From: Agrobacterium cucumeris
GTDB taxonomy: Bacteria > Pseudomonadota > Alphaproteobacteria > Rhizobiales > Rhizobiaceae
Length of the DNA stretch: 64,000 nucleotides
Direction: 5' to 3'
Assembly: GCF_030036535.1 (NCBI RefSeq)
Contig: NZ_CP080387.1
Location: forward strand, 558,001-622,000
The notes under the pieces were generated by a model. The model was not told the origin of the DNA. It was given only the letters and a program-made list of their open reading frames with translations, and ran no database searches. Of the stretch, positions 36,877-45,941 are shown piece after piece. Numbering within the stretch: the first letter of the stretch is position 1; the number at the start of each line of letters is the position of its first letter. Both the position numbers and the translations under genes were made by a program.

Positions 36877-37035
36877 GGAGAGGGAGCCGGTTATCAGGCA
36901 GGAAACATTGCACCGTCCAGAAATTGCCACGATGGCTGCGAATACATTGTTGTCATTCGCGAATCCGTGATTGGACAGTCTCCCGCCGCAGTGCTGAACT
37001 GCTAACATTTCCATCCCCGTACTCAGAGTGCACCC

Positions 37036-38001
37036 ATGGCCGATAAATGCTTTCTTTCCTCAGCCTTCGGACAGGAAGAGAGCGGCGTGATATGCCAGGG
37101 CCTGACGCGGCGCGGCCTGCTTGCCGGCGCCATGGGCCTGTCGGTGGCAGCGCTTCTGCCGCAGGGTGCGAAAGCCGGCATTGTCGCCCCCGAGGTTCCG
37201 CCGCTGGAACGGCAGGATTACGCGGAGGCCCGCCAACATTTTCATACCCGCTTGCTGCGCAAGATGGCCGCGCCGGAAAAATCCTCGGCGCTTGGCACAC
37301 CGCCCGGCGCGGAACGCGTCACCTATCCCGGCGGGCCGGATGGTTCCATCGAGCTTGTCGCCTGGCTCTCCCACTATCAGCCGTCCAAAACACCGAAGCC
37401 GGCAGTGCTTTTCCTGCACGGCGGCAATGCCACGGGAGACGGCCACTGGGCGCTGATGAAGCCCTATTGGGAGGCTGGTTTTGTCGTGCTGCTGCCGTCT
37501 TTCCGGGGCGAGAACGGCCAGAGTGGCAATTATTCCGGTTTCTACAATGAAACGGCGGATGCGCTGGCGGCAGCTACCTATCTGGAAAACCTGCCCGGCA
37601 TAGACAAAAAGCGCTTTTTCATCGCCGGCCATTCCAATGGCGGCACGCTGACATTGCTCGCCGCCATGAGCCGCAAATTCCGTGCGGCGGCCCCCATGTC
37701 GGCGGGCGTCAATTCATGGCGTTATTTCAACCGCTATTCGGACGAGATCTGTTTCGACGAAACCGACGAGCGCGAATTCATCATGCGCTCCTCGGTCTGT
37801 TTCGGCCCCAGCCTCAAATGTCCGGCCCTGTTGCTGCGCGGCGATGAAGAGCGGCCTTTCGATGCCGATCACCAGCTGTTCGTGGATCGTGCCCTGATGT
37901 CCGGGTTCAAGGTGGACAAAAAACTGCTGCCCGGCACCCACAATGGCGTGGTTCCGGGCGCAGTGGTGGAAAGCATCCGCTTTTTTAACGGCTTCGCCTA
38001 A
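37036..38001 (+). CDS. Tat-exported alpha/beta hydrolase
   Basis: A 321-residue protein with a twin-arginine leader (LTRRGLLAGAMGLSVAALLP, likely cleavage at AKA-G). The mature part has VLFLHGGNATGDGHWALMKP (oxyanion region), the nucleophile elbow GHSNGG, RGDEERPFDADHQLF (acid) and GTHNG (His), the serine-hydrolase triad of dienelactone hydrolase/prolyl-oligopeptidase-like enzymes. The substrate is unknown. It is expected in the periplasm after Tat export. Same direction as the ligase but separated by 318 bp with a mosaic repeat. Confidence 0.85.
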   Translation: MADKCFLSSAFGQEESGVICQGLTRRGLLAGAMGLSVAALLPQGAKAGIVAPEVPPLERQDYAEARQHFHTRLLRKMAAPEKSSALGTPPGAERVTYPGGPDGSIELVAWLSHYQPSKTPKPAVLFLHGGNATGDGHWALMKPYWEAGFVVLLPSFRGENGQSGNYSGFYNETADALAAATYLENLPGIDKKRFFIAGHSNGGTLTLLAAMSRKFRAAAPMSAGVNSWRYFNRYSDEICFDETDEREFIMRSSVCFGPSLKCPALLLRGDEERPFDADHQLFVDRALMSGFKVDKKLLPGTHNGVVPGAVVESIRFFNGFA

Positions 38002-38007
38002 AACGCG

Positions 38008-38817
38008 TTATTCTGCCGCCGGGGGCAGCGCGCCCTGATTTTTGACGATCGACGTCTTGGCCTGCTCTTTCCACCATGCGCCATCTTTTTTATCGGCATA
38101 TTGGGCACGCTTGTTGGTGAATTGCCCTTGGGTACACATTTCCCGGTAATTGCGAACAGGCACTCCGAGTTCCTTGACCACGGCATGCACCACCGTCGGG
38201 CCGGTCATGTCATAGACGCTGACGAGGGTGCCTTCTTCGATATTCTGGGCAATACGATCGGCAATTAGTTTAAGCGCCGGATGACCCGGTCTGGAGGCCA
38301 TGAAGTAATTCGTCACTTCGCCGTCTTTCATGGCGATGAAAACGGCTTCTTCGTCTGGGCTGATCGCATCTTCCGGGCGCGCCGCGAAATTGGAATCGAT
38401 ATCAAGATAGATGCCGCCGTCCTGTAAAAGGACCAGAACACGCCAGAAATCCGCCTTTGCAGCGCCGACTTGCAACCGGCGGAAGGCATCGGCGTAACGT
38501 CCGGGAAAATGGCGGTCGATATAGGCCTGGCACGCCTCGTCATCATGGTAACGATATTCGAATTCCGGGGTCAGCAAACGATTGAACAGGAAATTCGCAT
38601 AGATCGGCGTTGTGACGCGGTTGGAGTAATTCGTCTGCCAGATGATGCGCGGAATGGCTTTTTCCGATTTTGGCTGGCGTCGCGCAGGCCGATGATCGGG
38701 AAGTGTTTTTCTTCTGCCCGGCCGGAGAAACAAATCGATGGAAAAGATAACCTTGACGATATTTCCGCCGATCTTGATCGCACGATAAGCAATGCGGTTA
38801 TAGCCATGCTTTGACAA
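38008..38817 (-). CDS. Glycosyltransferase with DxD motif (Gly_transf_sug / GT32-like)
   Basis: A 269-residue protein. KAIPRIIWQTNYSNRVTTP at the start of the catalytic part, DFWRVLVLLQDGGIYLDIDSNF with the DxD metal site, and a C-terminal region typical of OCH1/capsular sugar transferases. It would transfer a sugar from a nucleotide donor, probably to a surface polysaccharide. The first ~35 residues include a weakly hydrophobic stretch (GGNIVKVIFSIDLFL) that could attach it to the membrane. Stands alone; no other polysaccharide genes are nearby. Confidence 0.85.
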   Translation of the reverse strand: MSKHGYNRIAYRAIKIGGNIVKVIFSIDLFLRPGRRKTLPDHRPARRQPKSEKAIPRIIWQTNYSNRVTTPIYANFLFNRLLTPEFEYRYHDDEACQAYIDRHFPGRYADAFRRLQVGAAKADFWRVLVLLQDGGIYLDIDSNFAARPEDAISPDEEAVFIAMKDGEVTNYFMASRPGHPALKLIADRIAQNIEEGTLVSVYDMTGPTVVHAVVKELGVPVRNYREMCTQGQFTNKRAQYADKKDGAWWKEQAKTSIVKNQGALPPAAE

Positions 38818-38968
38818 GTTCAGCGCTCCTGCGTGTGGAATCGACTATCACGCGCGTGGGAACGGCGGTACGCCGTATTTATTGTACGCAATTAGTTTGT
38901 CAATATGCTGAAAGTTGGACCGGCCGAGCCCGAATGAGGAGGCTCGGCCGGTTTGAACTTGGCTGTGG

Positions 38969-41680
38969 TCAGGCTTTGCTGCGATTGAAATAACCGAGCA
39001 GCCGCATGGCATTGGCGGTCACCAGCACCGTGGCACCTGTGTCGGCAAAGACGGCGAGCCACAGGCCGGAAAGGCCGGTGACGGTCGTGACCAGAAACAC
39101 TGCCTTGAGGCCGAGAGAAATCGCCACGTTCTGGCGGATGTTGCTCATGGTGGCGCGTGAGAGGCCGATGAGGCGGGCGGCATCGCCGACATTGTTGCGC
39201 ATCAGCGCCGCATCCGCCGCTTCCATTGCCACGTCCGTGCCGGAGCCGATGGCGACGCCGACGCTGGCGGCGGCAAGCGCCGGCGCATCGTTGATGCCGT
39301 CACCCACCATCACCACGGTCTTCTTTGCGGCGAGCTTGCGGATTTCCTCGACCTTGTTCTGCGGCAGCAGTTCGCCGCGTGCTTCAAGACCCAGCTTGTT
39401 GCCGATGGCACGCGCCGTGCGGGCATTGTCGCCCGACAGCATCAGCGAGGAAATGCCCATCTCCTTCAGCGCCTTGATGCCTTCGGCCGCATCCTTGCGC
39501 GGTTCGTCGCGCATGGCGAAGAGACCGCTCGCTGCACCGCCGGCCATGACCACAGCCACCGTCTTGCCTTCGCTTTCAAGTGCCGTGATGCGGTCGGCCA
39601 GCTCCTTCGAGAGTGTGCCGACTTCGGTTGCAAAGCGCGGTGCGCCGATGAACAGGCGCTTTCCGCCAACGGTGCCCTGCATGCCGCGACCGGAAATCGC
39701 CTTGATGTCGGAACCGGGCAGCGGCTTCACGCCGGCCTTTTCGGCGTGGTTGACGATGGCTCTGGCAAGCGGATGGCTCGATTCATGCTCGATGGTGGCG
39801 GCTTCGGCGATCAGCCCTGCCTCGTTGCCGTCAAGCGCCACCACGTCGGTCACCACAGGTTCGCCGAGCGTCAGCGTGCCCGTTTTGTCGAAGGCGACGG
39901 TTTCGGTGCGCGCCAGCATTTCGATGACGGCGCCGCCCTTCACCAGCATGCCGTGGCGTGCCGCAGCCGAAAGGCTGGAGGCTATTGCCGCGGGAACGGA
40001 GATGACCAGCGCGCAGGGGCAACCGATCAGCAGCAAAGCGAGACCACGGTAAATCCAGGTATCCCAGTCACCGAGACCGGCAAGCGGCGGCACGACGATG
40101 GTCAGAGCCGAAATCGCCACGATCAGCGGCATGTAATAACGCGAGAAATTCTGGATGAAGCGTTCGGTCGGCGCGCGCGCATCCTGCGCTTCCTCGACAA
40201 GCGTGATGATGCGGGCAATGGTGTTGTCTTCCGGCGCGCGGTCGACACGGATGCGCAACGAACCGTCATGGTTGATCGAACCGGCAAAGACGCGGGCGCC
40301 TTTTTCCTTGGCAACCGGGATGCTCTCGCCGGTCATCGGCGATTCATCGACGCTCGATTCGCCCTCCATCACCACGCCGTCGGCGGCGATACGGTCACCG
40401 GGACGGGCCACGACCACCTGGCCGATGCGGACCTGATCGGCAGCGACCTGACGGAGCGTGCCGTTTTCCTCGACCAGCGCCGTTTTCGGCAGCAATGAAC
40501 CAAGCGCCTTGATGCCGGAACGGGCGCGTGCGGCCGCAAAGCCTTCAAGCAGTTCGCCGATCGAGAAGAGCAGCACGACGATGGCGGCTTCCTCCGCCTC
40601 GCCGATGAAGATCGCGCCGATGGCGGCAATGGTCATCAGCATCTCGATGGTGAAGACCGCGCCGAAACGGGCGGCGTTGAAGGCATTGCGTGCAATCGGA
40701 AACAGCGTCACCAGCGTGGCGACGATGAAGGCATAACCGCCCCAGGCCGGAAAGGTGAGTTCCGCCGCATAGGCGGCCGCGACCAGAATGGTGCCGGTGA
40801 AGGTGTTGCGGGCCTTGGCCGTGCGCCACCATGCACCCTTCTCATCGGCGCCATGGGCGTGTCCCACCTCGGCGCTTGGCGTGACTGTCGCGGGCTGTGC
40901 CTTTGCATGCGAATGCCCGGCGTGATCATGGTCGTGGCCGCCGCAATTGGCGTGGTCATGGTCCGCATGATCGTGCCCGGAATGATCATGGCCCGAGTGG
41001 TCATGGCCCGAGTGATCGTGGCCTGAATGATCATGATCACCGTTGCAGGACCCGTGGTCGTGCCCGTTATCTTCCGCCTTGCCCCGCGCCGATTTGTCTT
41101 GCGCCAGCAAGGCGGGTTTGAAGCCGAGCTTGCGCAGCGTATCCTCGATTTTTGCGGTCGGGGTCGTGTTTTCGACAAGCGAAAGGTTCAGTCTTTCTCG
41201 CGCAACCGATACCTTGACGTCGGCCACGCCGGGCAGGCGGGAGAGCGCGGTTTCGATCTTCGCGGCGCAGCTGCCGCAATCCATGCCGCCGACCGAAAAG
41301 GTCAGGGCATTGTTCTGCTCAACGCTGGGGGCGGCTTCCGCAGGGTGGTGACCTCCGCACGATGAATGGTCGTGGTCATGTTCATGGTCGTGAGGTTCCG
41401 CTGCGATCTTTTCGCGCGGAGCCTTCTCCTGCGGCAGCAAAGCAGGCTTGAAACCGAGCTTGCGCAGCGTATCCTCGATCTTTGCGACCGATGTCTTGTC
41501 TTCCGCCAGCGACAGGTTCAACCTTTCGCGTGCAACGGACACCTTGACGTCGGCAACGCCGGGCAGGCGGGAGAGCGCGGTTTCGATCTTCGCCGCACAG
41601 CTGCCGCAATCCATGCCGCCGACCGTGAAGGTCAGGTCTCCCGATTCCCCGTTCAGATTGCCGCGTGTCGAAATATTCAT
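38969..41680 (-). CDS. zntA: Zn/Cd/Pb-exporting P1B-type ATPase with duplicated HMA domain
   Basis: Inner-membrane exporter of divalent soft metals, 903 residues. Two HMA domains, with GGMDCGSC at residues 22-28 (C25, C28) and 132-138 (C135, C138); the ~66-residue units are almost identical and 110 residues apart, so a recent tandem duplication. A His-rich linker with repeats of GHDHS follows (about 205-260). Then the CPC membrane motif (GCPCALVISVP), DKTGT phosphorylation site and MVGDGINDAPAL hinge. CPC and no CxxC-CPx-Cu signature details point to Zn2+/Cd2+/Pb2+. The ATG at 41680 has AGGAG upstream. A MerR-type promoter precedes it. Confidence 0.93.
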   Translation of the reverse strand: MNISTRGNLNGESGDLTFTVGGMDCGSCAAKIETALSRLPGVADVKVSVARERLNLSLAEDKTSVAKIEDTLRKLGFKPALLPQEKAPREKIAAEPHDHEHDHDHSSCGGHHPAEAAPSVEQNNALTFSVGGMDCGSCAAKIETALSRLPGVADVKVSVARERLNLSLVENTTPTAKIEDTLRKLGFKPALLAQDKSARGKAEDNGHDHGSCNGDHDHSGHDHSGHDHSGHDHSGHDHADHDHANCGGHDHDHAGHSHAKAQPATVTPSAEVGHAHGADEKGAWWRTAKARNTFTGTILVAAAYAAELTFPAWGGYAFIVATLVTLFPIARNAFNAARFGAVFTIEMLMTIAAIGAIFIGEAEEAAIVVLLFSIGELLEGFAAARARSGIKALGSLLPKTALVEENGTLRQVAADQVRIGQVVVARPGDRIAADGVVMEGESSVDESPMTGESIPVAKEKGARVFAGSINHDGSLRIRVDRAPEDNTIARIITLVEEAQDARAPTERFIQNFSRYYMPLIVAISALTIVVPPLAGLGDWDTWIYRGLALLLIGCPCALVISVPAAIASSLSAAARHGMLVKGGAVIEMLARTETVAFDKTGTLTLGEPVVTDVVALDGNEAGLIAEAATIEHESSHPLARAIVNHAEKAGVKPLPGSDIKAISGRGMQGTVGGKRLFIGAPRFATEVGTLSKELADRITALESEGKTVAVVMAGGAASGLFAMRDEPRKDAAEGIKALKEMGISSLMLSGDNARTARAIGNKLGLEARGELLPQNKVEEIRKLAAKKTVVMVGDGINDAPALAAASVGVAIGSGTDVAMEAADAALMRNNVGDAARLIGLSRATMSNIRQNVAISLGLKAVFLVTTVTGLSGLWLAVFADTGATVLVTANAMRLLGYFNRSKA

Positions 41681-41711
41681 GGTTTTCGCTCCTGAATTCC
41701 AGTCGACAGCC

Positions 41712-41742
41712 AATCTGGCACCTCTAGCAACTAGAGGTTCAA
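41712..41742 (-). promoter_or_regulatory. MerR-family (ZntR/CadR/PbrR-like) promoter
   Basis: On the minus strand TTGAAC (41742-41737) and CAGATT (41717-41712) are 19 bp apart, the over-long spacer typical of MerR-activated promoters. A dyad ACCTCTAG/CTAGAGGT with a 3-nt centre (41720-41738) fills the spacer. No merR gene is in the window. Confidence 0.85.
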
Positions 41743-41847
41743 GGGCAAAAATGCGATTTTCCGATTTTTTTTGAAAAGTGCACACCAGCTTCGCGCCAGC
41801 CGCGCGGTTCATCATGCAGCCATATTGGATTCCATGAAGCGGTTCAG

Positions 41848-42756
41848 ATGACAGCACTCTTTATGAAACACTGCCGCCGGGCGGCCTCTCTGGCGGGTCT
41901 TGTGGCTCTGCCGCTCCTCAGCGGCTGCCTTTTCGTGACGGATACGACCCGGATGGACCCGGATGTCTTCGTGCGGGAAACGGCGCCGGTCTTCAACTTC
42001 AATTCCGTCAGCTCGAACCGCCAGCCGGAACTGCCGCCGCAGCCGGGCCAGCTTTCAACGCGTCCGCCGGATCTGTTCAGAACCCGCTTCCATCAGGAAT
42101 ACGGCCCGCCGGTGCGCGGGCAGGGCCTGAGCGCGCCGCAGGTGCAGGGTCAGGCCGCACCGCTCGCCCCGGATCGTATGGTGACCTATGGCCTGCCGGT
42201 TTCCAATCCGCTGCATCGGGTCATGTATGGCCCGATCCGCGACGAGGACCGTTCGCTGCCGGCTATTCCCTATGGTCGCATCGACCCGCGTTATCTGCGG
42301 CAGGAAGTAAGCTATCAGACGGCGGAAGCGCCCGGCACCATCATCGTCGATACCAAACAGCATTTCCTTTATCTGGTGCAGCCGGGCGGCAAGGCGATCC
42401 GTTACGGCGTCGGTCTCGGGCGCGATGGTTATGCATGGTCGGGCCGCGGTAAGATCCAGTGGAAGGCGAAATGGCCGCGCTGGACGCCGCCGGACGAAAT
42501 GGTCAAGCGCCAGCCGGAGCTTACCTCCATCTCGGCGGCCAATGGCGGCATGACCCCGGGTCTCAACAATCCGCTCGGCGCGCGTGCGCTTTATATTTTC
42601 AAGGACGGCAAGGACACGCTTTACCGCGTGCACGGCACGCCGGACTGGCAGTCCGTCGGCAAGGCGACGTCCTCCGGCTGCGTGCGCATGCTCAATCAGG
42701 ACGTCATTGATCTTTACGAGCGTGTGCCCAAAGGGGCGCAGATTGTGGTTATCTGA
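41848..42756 (+). CDS. L,D-transpeptidase (YkuD), lipoprotein
   Basis: Periplasmic peptidoglycan cross-linking enzyme, 302 residues. Lipoprotein signal ending LPLLSGC. About 110 residues of Pro/Gln-rich linker, then the YkuD domain: GTIIVDTKQHFLYLV, YGVGLGRDGYAWSG, and the catalytic HGTPDWQSVGKATSSGCVRM (His and Cys). It can make 3-3 cross-links, which are abundant in Rhizobiales. A second paralogue lies directly downstream. The start at 41848 is uncertain; ATG 41863 is also possible. Confidence 0.9.
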   Translation: MTALFMKHCRRAASLAGLVALPLLSGCLFVTDTTRMDPDVFVRETAPVFNFNSVSSNRQPELPPQPGQLSTRPPDLFRTRFHQEYGPPVRGQGLSAPQVQGQAAPLAPDRMVTYGLPVSNPLHRVMYGPIRDEDRSLPAIPYGRIDPRYLRQEVSYQTAEAPGTIIVDTKQHFLYLVQPGGKAIRYGVGLGRDGYAWSGRGKIQWKAKWPRWTPPDEMVKRQPELTSISAANGGMTPGLNNPLGARALYIFKDGKDTLYRVHGTPDWQSVGKATSSGCVRMLNQDVIDLYERVPKGAQIVVI

Positions 42757-42911
42757 CCACGTTCTAAAAGAAAGAGATGCGAGCTCCAATCCACCGGCGC
42801 CTTGTGACTGGCTTTTAGCGGTCGGTTAACTATTTTCGCAATACGCATGATACGGAACAAATGACGTACAACGGCGATATAGCCGTTCGAAATGTGGGAC
42901 AAACCGGCCTT

Positions 42912-43637
42912 ATGACAAGCACCGACACAGATCTTTCCAGACGCACCTTTCTTTCCCTTCTCGGCATCTCTTCCGCTTCGCTTCTGGCGGGCTGCGCTTC
43001 ATCCGGCACGGGAGACGCCATCCGCCAGCAGGCGAGCGCCATCGGCAGCGATTTCCGCCAGATGTTCTCGCCCGGCGTCAGCGATGCGGAACTGGCCGTC
43101 ATGTACGGCTCGGTTGAAGATGGCGGTTACGTCATTCCCGCCGTACCCTATCAGAAAATCGACCGGCGTTATTATCGCCAGCGGGTCGTCGACCCGACCG
43201 GCGAACGCCCCGGCACCGTCGTTGTCGATACGCGCTCGCGCTTCCTCTATGTTGTGGAGCAGGGCGGCAGCGCCATGCGTTACGGCGTCGGCATCGGCCG
43301 CGATGGTTTCGCCTGGTCGGGCGAAGGCGTCATCCAGTGGCGTCAGAAATGGCCGAAATGGACCCCACCGGACGAAATGGTCGCCCGCCAGCCGGAACTC
43401 ACCAAATATTCGTCCAAGAATGGCGGCATGCCGCCGGGCCTGAAGAACCCGCTCGGCGCACGCGCTCTTTATATCTTCCAGAACGGCAAGGACACGCTCT
43501 ACCGCCTGCACGGCTCGCCAGAATGGAACTCCATCGGCAAGGCCGTCTCTTCCGGCTGCGTGCGCCTGATGAACCAGGACGTCATAGACCTCTACGACCG
43601 CGTGCCGCAGAAGGCACGTGTGGTGGTTTGGCAGTAG
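42912..43637 (+). CDS. L,D-transpeptidase (YkuD) with Tat-type lipoprotein leader
   Basis: A 241-residue paralogue of the gene just upstream. The leader combines a twin-arginine motif (SRRTFLSLL) with a lipobox (LLAGC). Catalytic domain: GTVVVDTRSRFLYVV, YGVGIGRDGFAWSG and HGSPEWNSIGKAVSSGCVRL. It lacks the long Pro-rich linker of its neighbour, so the two enzymes would reach the wall from different distances. ATG 42912 is preferred, with a longer in-frame start at 42861. A hairpin follows the stop. Confidence 0.9.
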   Translation: MTSTDTDLSRRTFLSLLGISSASLLAGCASSGTGDAIRQQASAIGSDFRQMFSPGVSDAELAVMYGSVEDGGYVIPAVPYQKIDRRYYRQRVVDPTGERPGTVVVDTRSRFLYVVEQGGSAMRYGVGIGRDGFAWSGEGVIQWRQKWPKWTPPDEMVARQPELTKYSSKNGGMPPGLKNPLGARALYIFQNGKDTLYRLHGSPEWNSIGKAVSSGCVRLMNQDVIDLYDRVPQKARVVVWQ

Positions 43638-43682
43638 GTCTAACTGGACGCTTTAATAAGGCATCCGGTAAATGAATTGACG

Positions 43683-43730
43683 AATAATGGCTGCAACACG
43701 AAGCGTGTTGTGGCCATTATTTATTTCTAA
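43683..43730 (+). terminator. Terminator after the second L,D-transpeptidase
   Basis: Long hairpin: AATAATGGC and CAACAC pair with GTGTTG and GCCATTATT (43683-43721, with a 2-nt mismatch), followed by TATTTATTTCT. It marks the change to AT-richer DNA. Confidence 0.65.
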
Positions 43731-43817
43731 TATATCAATATTGTTTTTAGTGCTGATAATCAGTTCTATAGTATATTTATAAATAACGTGACTCTTGTTG
43801 GTTTTTTATTATAATAA

Positions 43818-44036
43818 ACACGGGTTGTTCATGATTATAGTTGGCAGGTAGGTACACGTCCCTACGAAATCTTTTACGGTGATCGCTATGGCGTAGCGAG
43901 AAACGACGTATTTCAGCTTGGCGGCAGCGAGACCGGAACTCTGGGCGGCATTCGAAACGGTTGGGAAAAATTTATCGGTGGCGCGGGTATAGACACGATA
44001 TACGTCGCTCCGAAGTACTACTATTCTTGGACTGCT
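43818..44036 (+). pseudogene. Start-less coding extension of the RTX gene
   Basis: The RTX frame stays open upstream of its first ATG, back to a stop at 43815-43817, and encodes a plausible RTX-protein sequence, for example PYEIFYGDRYG and GGIRNGWEKFIGGAGIDTIYV. There is no ATG, GTG or TTG in this frame before 44034. An ATG in another frame at 43831 (stop after seven codons) suggests a single-base frameshift near the original start. Confidence 0.6.
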
Positions 44037-44846
44037 GTGATGATTGATCACAACGGTTTGGATGGTGTCGAGCGTATTGAGTTTAACGGCGCTACCTCCT
44101 GGCCTGTAAAACCAGTTTACTTCGCTGGAATGGCAGATTTTTCGAGCGTGACATATATGTCGCCCGGCGTGACGATCTATGGTCGTGAGAACAGCAATAT
44201 ATTCGTCGGTAGTCAGCTTGGGGAGAGGGTCGAAGGCGACGGCGGTGACGATCTGCTCTTTGGCAATGCCGGCGACGATAGGCTGTACGGCGATACCACC
44301 GATGTAAATCCTTGGCCGGCGCAATTGAATGCCGCTGGCAATGACTGGCTGTTCGGCGGCACCGGCAATGACTATCTGGATGGTCAGGGCGGTAACGACA
44401 ATCTGTCCGGTGATGCGGGCGATGACAATCTTTACGGCGGACCCGGAAGCGACCAGCTTAACGGCGGAGACGGCTCAGACAAGTTGTTTGGTGAAGCCGG
44501 AAATGACCAGGTGCGCGGTGGGTCTGGAAACGATGAGCTATTTGGTGGAGATAATGATGATCTTCTTGATGGGGGAGCGGGTAGAGACATTCTTTGGGGC
44601 GGTGTGGGCGCGGACACTTTCCAATTTGTGACGCAAGCTGCCGTGACTTTGGTTGAAGACTTTGAATTCGGGATCGACAAGTTACGTTTTCATAACGCAA
44701 TCGCCGATGACTTCAGCGACTTGACGATTATCGATAACTCTGCCGGATATGCGAGTATAACTGTCGCCGATGTCGAAGTTATTTTGAACGGGGTTTCATC
44801 AGCCTCGTTGAACAATTCGATGTTCGAGTTTGGCGTGTACGCATAA
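44037..44846 (+). CDS. RTX (haemolysin-type calcium-binding) protein, 5' end probably damaged
   Basis: A 269-residue product from the first ATG. The centre contains tandem Gly/Asp-rich nonapeptides (GDGGDDLLFGNAGDDRLYGD and several more, about residues 65-185) that form a calcium beta-roll. The C-terminal ~70 residues, WGGVGADTFQF to DFEFGIDKLRF and beyond, resemble the secretion/terminal domain of type I-secreted RTX proteins. Sequence upstream of this ATG is also RTX-like, so the natural protein began earlier. Lower GC than its neighbours suggests acquisition. No type I secretion genes are near. Confidence 0.75.
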   Translation: MMIDHNGLDGVERIEFNGATSWPVKPVYFAGMADFSSVTYMSPGVTIYGRENSNIFVGSQLGERVEGDGGDDLLFGNAGDDRLYGDTTDVNPWPAQLNAAGNDWLFGGTGNDYLDGQGGNDNLSGDAGDDNLYGGPGSDQLNGGDGSDKLFGEAGNDQVRGGSGNDELFGGDNDDLLDGGAGRDILWGGVGADTFQFVTQAAVTLVEDFEFGIDKLRFHNAIADDFSDLTIIDNSAGYASITVADVEVILNGVSSASLNNSMFEFGVYA

Positions 44847-44851
44847 ACTAC

Positions 44852-44893
44852 CAGGCTCCTCCGTCACCGGCGGCGGAGCCTGACTGAATTTTT
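44852..44893 (+). terminator. Terminator of the RTX gene
   Basis: Stem CAGGCTCC..CCG/CGG..GGAGCCTG (44852-44882, one mismatch) followed by ACTGAATTTTTAT. Confidence 0.7.
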
Positions 44894-44990
44894 ATCAAAT
44901 GCTGCAGAAGTAGCATCGGTTTTGTGTTTGGAATAAACGTCGAACATGTAGACTGAGAACATACAGCTCACACTTGTTGCAGCAAGCACG

Positions 44991-45788
44991 CTAGTAAGGT
45001 TGAAGTTCTGATTTTCTATAATTTTTTGTCATAATTCCATTTTCATCAAATATTTCCAGCTCACCGTTTTCTTTATAATCAACCATTTTCTGCCCGTTAT
45101 TATAGTAAATAATACCTGGAGTTACGGATACTTGTCCGTTTTCCCCAAATTTGAGGGCTATGGCAGAGCCGAAAAATTCTTTTAGAGCTTTCTCGCTATA
45201 ATACATATCGCTGCGTGATGCTTCGCTGTAATAGCCGTTGTTCGCTGTTCTCAGGGCAGCTAAATCCAGCCGGGCCTGATAGGCGCGATCGCTGGTGAAA
45301 TATTCGACTTGCTTGTTAACCAGAGCTTCGTCTTCACCATTCGCGATGCGTTTTGCGCCCCATTCAGCATACTGCGCATTATATTCGTCACGCGGCGGCA
45401 CAATAATTTCAGGTACATAACGGGGGCTTGCCCGCGCAGCTCTTGTGATCAGGTTGGTTACGATGAACTCCGCGTTTTCCGCGGTGCGCTCGATCGGATT
45501 GACGTAATAGGACGACATCATATTCGTGGCCGCGGCGTTCATGGCGCTCATCGTCGCTTGCGGAATGGCGGCGGAGACGGTCTCTTTTTTTGCGGCGGTT
45601 TCCAGCTTTGCTTTGGTAGCCTGCGAAGCGAGCGTCAAAATCGTTTCGATGGCTTGCGCAGTTTTTTGCTGACCTCCGGCTACCATTCCGAGGATCGGGG
45701 TCGCGGCGTCGTTGCCTGATATTTTGGGGACCGAAAAAGTTTGATTGAGAATGGTCAGCGCCATTGAATTTGCAGAGATCAAAGTCAT
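44991..45788 (-). CDS. Hypothetical protein
   Basis: A 265-residue protein, not recognised. The N-terminus MTLISANSMALTILNQTFSV resembles starts of other small secreted or phage-like proteins, without a clear signal peptide. The middle is Ala/Thr-rich and helical (QKTAQAIETILTLASQATKA), followed by EIIVPPRDEYNAQYAEWGAK and a C-terminal beta-rich part (VDYKENGELEIFDENGIM). ATG at 45788 is preceded by AAAAGG; an in-frame start at 45815 is possible. AT-richer than the core, convergent with the RTX gene, and likely part of the same acquired insert. Confidence 0.65.
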   Translation of the reverse strand: MTLISANSMALTILNQTFSVPKISGNDAATPILGMVAGGQQKTAQAIETILTLASQATKAKLETAAKKETVSAAIPQATMSAMNAAATNMMSSYYVNPIERTAENAEFIVTNLITRAARASPRYVPEIIVPPRDEYNAQYAEWGAKRIANGEDEALVNKQVEYFTSDRAYQARLDLAALRTANNGYYSEASRSDMYYSEKALKEFFGSAIALKFGENGQVSVTPGIIYYNNGQKMVDYKENGELEIFDENGIMTKNYRKSELQPY

Positions 45789-45941
45789 AGCTATGCCTTT
45801 TGAAATCTGCCGCAAAAGGCCTTCACCGGCTTTTGAGGCTGGAAACGCTGCTAAAAGTCATTTTAGCTGCATAAAATATAAATACAACTTTATCGGGAAT
45901 TGGTAAATAAATACTTTCGACACCCCAGATTTTGAGGGGTA

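Noticed and set aside
40910..41060. Regular direct repeats that look like a CRISPR-type array
   Set aside because: They encode GHDHS units in the His-rich linker of the P-type ATPase, in frame, without spacers.
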